A stretch of 64,000 bases of DNA from Cornus controversa. Its lineage: Eukaryota; Streptophyta; Magnoliopsida; Cornales; Cornaceae. The position numbers and the translations under genes were made by a program. The DNA lies in the NCBI GenBank assembly GCA_026545225.1, contig CM048854.1, positions 27,572,730 through 27,636,729 of the forward strand. The letters are read 5' to 3'. The stretch's first letter is position 1. Every line of letters starts with the position of its first letter. The notes beneath the pieces are model-generated. The model made no database searches, was not told the origin of the DNA, and was given only the letters and a program-made list of their open reading frames with translations. Shown here piece after piece: positions 58,601-64,000 of this stretch.

Positions 58601-61600
58601 AAAATAAATATAGACAAAATCATGCAGTACACAATCATACCCTAAGGTTCAATTTCTTTATGAGTTTCATGATGACTGCCTTGGCATTTCCATGAAGGAA
58701 AAACAGTTCCACTTGACCAGGAAAATCAAAGAGAATATAGTGATCTGCAAAGTGACAAAATAGTTAGGTACACTTGACTATAATGTTCACCATTGCAAGC
58801 AAAACAAACAAAATGAACAGAAAAAAAAAGAATGCAGATGCATGTCAACATCATGCGGGAAGCAGAGAGAATGATTAAAGGCACATCAGAGGTTGTAAGT
58901 CATAAAGAAGAGATAGTCATTCCCACCACGAGGTCAAGATAAGGAATCGCTGGAAGATACTAAACTTGTTAGAGCTTTTAATCACATTGCATGAGAACAT
59001 TAAACCCCTGAGGGCAGAGCTTGAGCAGATTTGTGCTACCTGGGCTTTCTCAGTTGTTCACGGGGAGACTTGTGGCATCATCCCACAAATGTTATGAATG
59101 GTTAGAATATGATCCCATCTTGGGTAAAATATTCATGTTTATACTTTCTGATGCATAAATATGTAATATCATAATATACAATTCGAGAAAGCACAAGCAC
59201 TATTTTCTTTTTTTTGCTCCAACAACTTGTTAATGACCTTAAGATCTATTAACCTCCTACATTTTATTCTTGGAAATCATTTCCAGTCAAGCTTCCCCAC
59301 AGTACTCCTTAAGGACAGATTGAGTTTGTTTGTAACTATTTCCTTTACAGGGCCTTGGATTAAAAAATAAAATAAAAAAATGAATTGAATACGTTTGCAT
59401 GCATTAACAAATATATGCATTCTCTCTCTCAATTTTTCCTTTTGTCAGACGGAACAAAGGGATAATAGAAGCAATTCCAAGCTGCATTCTGCAATCTACT
59501 AAATGCTACAGAAGGGGCAGTATTCGCCAAAAAGCATTAGCTGCACTTCTGAAAATCCATAGTGATTGGAAGTACAAATGACTATACATTAAAATGGTGA
59601 TCTACAAATAACAAATTATGTAAACTCAAATTCAAATACTAGACCTTTAAGAAGGGGTTCCAATTTGGATTGCAACCAGTCAATGTTCTTCTCAAGATAA
59701 TCCATGCAATACACAAGGCCTGCGAAACATAATTTTCAGAAACTGAACCTTAAACAGGGCAAATGCAAATTACATGAGTATAAATTAAGAAACCCACTGT
59801 TAAAAAATCCTAAGGATCATAAGATATGGGTTGCAGATGTAGCTTGTGAAAGCATACACCAACCATTTAAGTAGACTCTTATCTTTAAGCTGAGCTATCT
59901 ATGACAACTTATAAGCATCAAATGAAGACCATCTGAATTGAAGTACTTTTCTGAGCTATAATAAAGGAAAAAGAGGCACGGGTCTCCCAGGCAGGACCTA
60001 GTGAATGGTGGGTCCATCACTTGCATGAATATAACATTTGAAAAGTGTCCTCTCAGCACAATTGACAGGAACCTCAGAATCCCTTTAAATTTTAATTGAT
60101 TGAAAAATAGTTTCGTAAATATTTGGCTACAAAACAGCCTCACCTCCATTGGGACCGAGAGAATGCTCAACCATCACATCACTGAGTTTTATGAGATCCT
60201 CAATATTCACAGCGCACTCGTATCTGTATTCTCCATAAGGAATAACTCGAACAACTATTCTAATGAATAGATCAGACTACAAGAGAAACATGAAACTCTA
60301 ATTACCAATAAAAATATATCATGAAATTATAAAGAACTTTTGAAATGGATACGGCAAAGCATCGTTGGCAGGATCCAAATTGACAACAGCAACCTTCCTG
60401 CATGCAATAGTCATATAATTACAGTGACTACTAATAAAATAAATAAAGAAGAAACTTTTTCATCAAAGACACTATGTTCAAGCCTCTAAAGAACTAAAAA
60501 AGGTCGTACCTAGTGCACAAGCCTCTAAAGAACTATATATATAAAAGAAGCAATGTAACTTTTTCATCAAAGACACTATGTTCAGCCTTTAAAGAACTAT
60601 ATATATAAAAGAAGCTCGCTCTCATGCATTCCTTCATTGGTAACAAATATATCCTGACCCTGAACCCCCAAAATGTATATAATATAAACAACAAAATCCC
60701 TAGAGAGCAAGGTCAGGTGGTGAAACATAGCAGATCTGATTGAAGATGCATCCTTGTAATACTCTTTTTTGAGTGCCAAATCCTATATTGTATAAATAAT
60801 TCCCTATTTATCTTTTTGTCTTCTCACATGCTTACTATATCTACACTGATGTAAAGCACCTAACATTGATATGAGTATGATCTAGGTGCATGACGGTGTG
60901 AGGTATTCAGAAAATTAAAGCATATTTAGCGCAATGTTTTCATCAAGGTTTTTAGAGAGAGAATAGTTCAATCACCCTAATTATGATCAATTCACTTGGT
61001 GGAAGTAAGAACTCTACATTGTCATGTCTAGTGTCTTATCTTCATACAGTAGGGTCAAAGCCGGGAAAAATGAAAAGGGTTGTGTTAAGTTGCTGATAGG
61101 TAGCATAAAACCTTTGTTAGACCCTTATGAACATTAATCCTGACAAGCAGGTTGCATCAACTTCAAAATGTTCCAAAAAAAGTGGTGTAGCGCCCAGATG
61201 CAGTAATAGTAACGTTCCCATATTTCTCTGGATGAGCATCCATAAAGAAATTAATCCAAGATAGTATGGTTAGATTAGGGATTTAGAAAGGATGGAGCTA
61301 GTAGACAATATTATTAGAAGGAATGCATGTTTACAAGAAATTAAAAAGATTAGGAGAGAAGACTAGAAAACAAAATATTAAAAATAAAGTACAAACTTTA
61401 ACTGGTGGAAAAGAAACAAATAGAAACAGAACATGGATAGTCATTGAATGAGTTAAAAGAATTGTTCTAATTGTTACTAGAAAATGAGATAGAATAATAT
61501 TAGTAGAAGTTGTATTGGGAGAAAATATGTTAAAATAATCAGCAGTTCTGTACCTCAAGTAGGCAACACAAACACATTAAAGAACAATTTTAGGAATATG

Positions 61601-63463
61601 TGTATGAATTACTTCAACAAGTACCCGAAAAGAGAGAGATTATCTATAAGAGAAGACTATAGTAGTCATATTGTAAAAGGTATGAGATGGTTCATTTGAG
61701 CTTTTACCATTGCACCAAGGAATGACCATAGATGAATTAACTCAACAAATGCCTGAAAGAGATAAATTATATCTAAGAGGGGACTTTAATGGTCATGTAG
61801 AAAAAGAATATGGGTATGAGACAGGACAAGATCTACAAGGATTTGGAGAAGAGAATGAATGACGTTGGAAAGGCTGCTACACTTCGTAATGGCATATAAT
61901 AGGATGATAGTAAATACTTTACCTTAAAAGAAAAATGAATACTTAATAACCTTTAAAAGTAAATCTAATATGAGTCAGATTTTTTTTTCCTCTAACTAGA
62001 AGAGTGGAATGAGTATCGTGCAAAGACTTAAGGTTATCTTAAGAGAGAATAGAACATCTGAATGAAGGTTGACAACTTTATATGTATTTATTAATCGACA
62101 ATCAACAAAGAGCAAGGAGATTATAAATCCAAGAATCAGGTTTTTGAATTTAAAAAGGGAAAAAGGTGGAATTGTTTAAGAATAAGATGCTAAAAAAATA
62201 AGTGGAATTTAGAAGATGAAACTAATCTAATGAGAAATACAATGGCTGATTCATTAAAAGAATGTCATATGAGTTCTTGAAGAATCTAAAGGAAAAAGGT
62301 CACTGTTGAAGAAAACATAGTGGTGTACTGAGACTGTCCAAAGTCCAAACCATCATAAAAATAAAAAGAGACTGCTAAAACTTCTAAAAGAAAAAGAAAA
62401 ATAGAATCGAAGAAACTTCTAAAAAGTACAAAAATATGCAAAGAAGAAAGTTACAGAAGCGTCAAGAGAAACTAAATATAGAGCAACCAACGATTTCTAT
62501 TCTAAATCACATATAAAGCAAAAGGAGAAGAATATATACAAACTTTTTTTTCCAAACAACTATATACAAACTCACAAATTTAAGAAAAGAGAAAAATTAG
62601 TGCTTTACAATAATACAAAATGCAGAAAAAGTTAGTAATAAAGGGTCTTAGCCAAAGATAATGAATTCAGAGAAATGTGGAAGGCTCTTTTGAGAAAGTT
62701 ATCAAATGATAATAAACTTAAGTTCAAAAAGAAAAATATGCTAACCTTAGAAAGGTGAAAGAAAATACATGTGAGGTAAAAAAAAATGCATTGAGAAAGA
62801 TAGAAACTGGATGATTCAGGACCATCTTGCAATCCAATTGAGGCTTGCAATTGTGTAGGAGATGCTATTGTATGTAAACTAACGAAATTGTTTAATAATA
62901 ATAATAATTAAGAAAATGTTCAATGAACAAACAGAAGTGTTTTAGTACTTATGTATAGAATTAAGGAGACACCTAAAATTGTACAGGTTATTATTTTACT
63001 AAATTAATGAGTGTGTGACTGGATAACAACTAAGACAACAATTGAAACTATTTACTTGTTAAGGACACTAATGAATTTTTTTTAACAGAATAAAGAACTT
63101 CATTTGGATTTTTATATAACATGGTCGGTTATAGAAAGACTGATATGAGAAAAAGACCGAATAACGAAACTGTGACTAGAGTTGGAACCGTTGTAGAAGA
63201 AACAAGTAAATTTTCAATTATTGAGTACCAAAAAAACTGAGGTTATTTGCATTTGATCAATGGTAAGCTATAGGTAGCGATTGAGGAACTGATTGAAGAA
63301 GAAGCTATGATTTGTAATCAAATTCAGAAATTAAATTAAAATGGATTAAAAGGAAAAGAGTCAGTATGTACCGTCCAATGAGTTCGAGGAACTGAGACAT
63401 GCCATTGCAGTAAGTAGTCTTGCCCGATCCAGGTGGGCCGATCACCACTTGACCAAACACCAT
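52666..63463 (-). CDS. GPN2: GPN-loop GTPase 2, ten exons, 301 residues
   Basis: Coding exons in transcript order: 63463-63372, 60397-60353, 60223-60144, 59719-59645, 58744-58641, 58504-58348, 58234-58147, 53649-53577, 53503-53373, 52726-52666. They total 906 nt and join in frame without a stop. Motifs: P-loop GPPGSGKT (residues 9-16), the family-defining GPN loop (69-71), G3 DFPGQ (104-108), and G4 NVFSKID (170-176). GPN GTPases act as dimers in the cytosol in assembly and nuclear import of RNA polymerase II; the Arabidopsis member is known as QQT1, needed in early embryos. This role is family knowledge. The start at [12 protein letters not shown] was preferred to an in-frame ATG 12 codons upstream because the P-loop normally lies close to the N-terminus. 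The junctions are GT-AG except intron 8 (GC-AG) and intron 9 (AT-AC). The gene looks intact. Introns 1 and 7 are large and hold repeats. Confidence 0.93.
52727..53372 (-). other. GPN2 intron 9, U12-type AT-AC intron
   Basis: The donor reads AG|ATATCCTTTT, an exact match to the U12 AT-AC donor consensus. Near the 3' end is TTGCTTAAC, one mismatch from the U12 branch consensus TTCCTTAAC, twelve bases before the acceptor CCAC|AG. Only this AC acceptor keeps the frame, giving [19 protein letters not shown], the expected C-terminus of plant GPN2. No GT donor is available near the exon end. Confidence 0.85.
53504..53576 (-). other. GPN2 intron 8, GC-AG intron (73 bp)
   Basis: The donor is CAG|GCATGC and the acceptor TTTCAG|GATAAAG. 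The exon side is a perfect CAG, which typically compensates for GC donors. The join gives [13 protein letters not shown] with the frame preserved (phase 0). No GT lies at or next to the exon end. Confidence 0.85.
54139..54252. repeat. 57-bp tandem duplication in GPN2 intron 7
   Basis: AATAGC-AATGTAGATGG-TAG followed by CACTTCCAGAGAAAGGTAAC occurs twice, 57 bp apart, with only a few differences. Confidence 0.9.
56434..56870. repeat. Overlapping 128-bp and 120-bp tandem duplications in GPN2 intron 7
   Basis: AAAGACACTTTGAAGACTAC starts copies at 56434 and 56562, which are nearly identical over about 118 bp. The tail ACAAGCTAATTGAGTAGCTA recurs at 56661 and 56781 and begins a second duplication that includes GGCCATTCCCTTAATATGAA. 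The second event must postdate or share the edge of the first. Confidence 0.85.
60224..60352 (-). other. GPN2 intron 2, possible U12-type GT-AG intron
   Basis: The donor GTATCCATTT differs from the U12 consensus GTATCCTTTT at one position. TTCCTTATG lies 12 bases from the acceptor ATACAG, resembling a degraded U12 branch site. A U2-type intron remains possible. Length 129 bp. Confidence 0.4.
60450..60625. repeat. Local duplication in GPN2 intron 1
   Basis: CTTTTTCATCAAAGACACTA occurs near 60455 and 60550, and AAAGAACTATATATATAAAA near 60527 and 60592. This suggests interleaved tandem duplications with units of roughly 70-95 bp. Confidence 0.7.
61340..63260 (+). mobile_element. RTE-type LINE remnant, antisense in GPN2 intron 1
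   Basis: Plus-strand fragments follow the order of a plant RTE protein. First is the endonuclease, with [14 protein letters not shown] near 61400, [20 protein letters not shown] near 61760 and RMIVNTL...[13 protein letters not shown] near 61910-61985. A linker follows with [20 protein letters not shown] near 62450, then a reverse transcriptase stretch [20 protein letters not shown] near 62820-62880. The frame changes often and stops are frequent, so it is a dead copy. The endonuclease passage around LRGDFNGH is present twice, 129 bp apart (61606 and 61735). It lies opposite to GPN2 transcription. Confidence 0.7.
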
Positions 63464-64000
63464 CCTCTTTCTCTCTCTAACAAGTTCAGTGCTACACAAG
63501 GTTGTCAGAATCAGGATTCTACGTTGGATCGTTTTGGATTCCGTAGAATCGGAATCGTAGAATCGGATCGTGAATCGTAAGATTCTACCAAACTAGTAGA
63601 AAAACAATTCAAACTAACTTTTTAAACAATGATACCTCTAAAATATAGCAACAATAAGCACAAAACACAAAAATATATAAAAAAATACCACTCCAAACAT
63701 ATACTAGAAGAATGTATCTCAAAAGGTAGAACTCTCATGCCAACTAAGCAACTTCTCATAGTTAAACGTTCATGAATTATAATTTCTTTACATTAATAAT
63801 CATTTGTTTATGTAATATATATACATAGTTATACGAGCTCAGAAAAAATCAATACCGTCCTCGAGAAGATCACTGAAATTATATTCTTGGATCAACTGAG
63901 AATGTCTATATAATTATGTTATACTATAGAGAACGTGAGTTAATTTAAATAACCTTATTATTTTTATATAATAAAAAAATTACTATATGCCATTAAACGA
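63464..64000 (-). promoter_or_regulatory. 5' flank of GPN2 with a GAATCG-rich repeat
   Basis: Upstream of the GPN2 start is a CT/GA-rich stretch (63465-63480) suited to a 5' UTR. A block at 63508-63590 follows in which GATTCTAC, GAATCGTAGAATCGGATCG and similar words recur in both orientations, like the end of a small repeat element. The rest to the window edge is AT-rich. No TATA box was assigned with confidence. Confidence 0.4.

Noticed and set aside
63464-63499. Upstream in-frame ATG for GPN2 (12 extra residues)
   Set aside because: GPN proteins normally begin a few residues before the P-loop, and the extension (Arg/Glu-rich) has no family counterpart that I recall.

Overview
The window is nuclear DNA from a flowering plant, most likely a eudicot. 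It is AT-rich and crowded with plant-type LTR retrotransposons (Tat-type and Tekay/Del-type Gypsy, Copia), a TRIM element, LINE remnants of the L1 and RTE types, and non-autonomous Mutator-like DNA transposons (MULEs). The host genes have plant architecture. The species cannot be named from sequence alone. No tRNA, rRNA, CRISPR or prokaryotic feature was seen.

Layout. 1-3036: Tat-type Gypsy element on the minus strand, running off the left edge. 3037-4849: first copy of a dispersed repeat block. 4850-5870: Copia remnant (LTR plus gag). 6552-8012: intact single-exon DUF295 (KIB1-4 beta-propeller) gene on the minus strand. 8506-11092: MULE with 9-bp target duplications and an internal 170-bp tandem repeat. 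12300-25901: second, fuller copy of the repeat block, split by a TRIM (12953-13520) and a 10-kb Tekay-like Gypsy element (13525-23513). 26094-26870: L1-like LINE tail. 26865-31346: two abutting Gypsy LTR fragments, followed by a GGTGG tract. 32556-32908: small MULE. 33299-34690: second DUF295 gene, on the plus strand and paralogous to the first. 35131-39297: inverted, decayed copy of the Tekay-like LTR split by a 1.3-kb MULE. 40962-42205: another MULE, set inside a roughly 116-bp tandem repeat. 42976-43803: Tat-type fragment. 45225-47625: solo LTR. 47631-49470: Copia remnant. 49470-52440: mostly unassigned, with an RTE tail. 52666-63463: ten-exon GPN2 (GPN-loop GTPase 2) gene on the minus strand.

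Three host genes are supported. The two DUF295 genes form a divergent (head-to-head) duplicate pair now about 25 kb apart, with nested transposons between them. GPN2 belongs to the GPN-loop GTPase family linked to assembly and nuclear import of RNA polymerase II. Its exons join in frame to a 301-residue protein, and the last three splice junctions are unusual. One intron has a GC donor, and the final one fits a U12-type AT-AC intron at the donor, branch point and acceptor. Intron 2 may be a second, weaker U12 candidate.

Nothing here looks like a wholly new biological system. The points most worth following are the minor-spliceosome intron in GPN2, the stacked insertions that share a CTAAC target, with an empty-site copy in the same window, and the group of 9-bp-TSD MULEs with unusual cargo.
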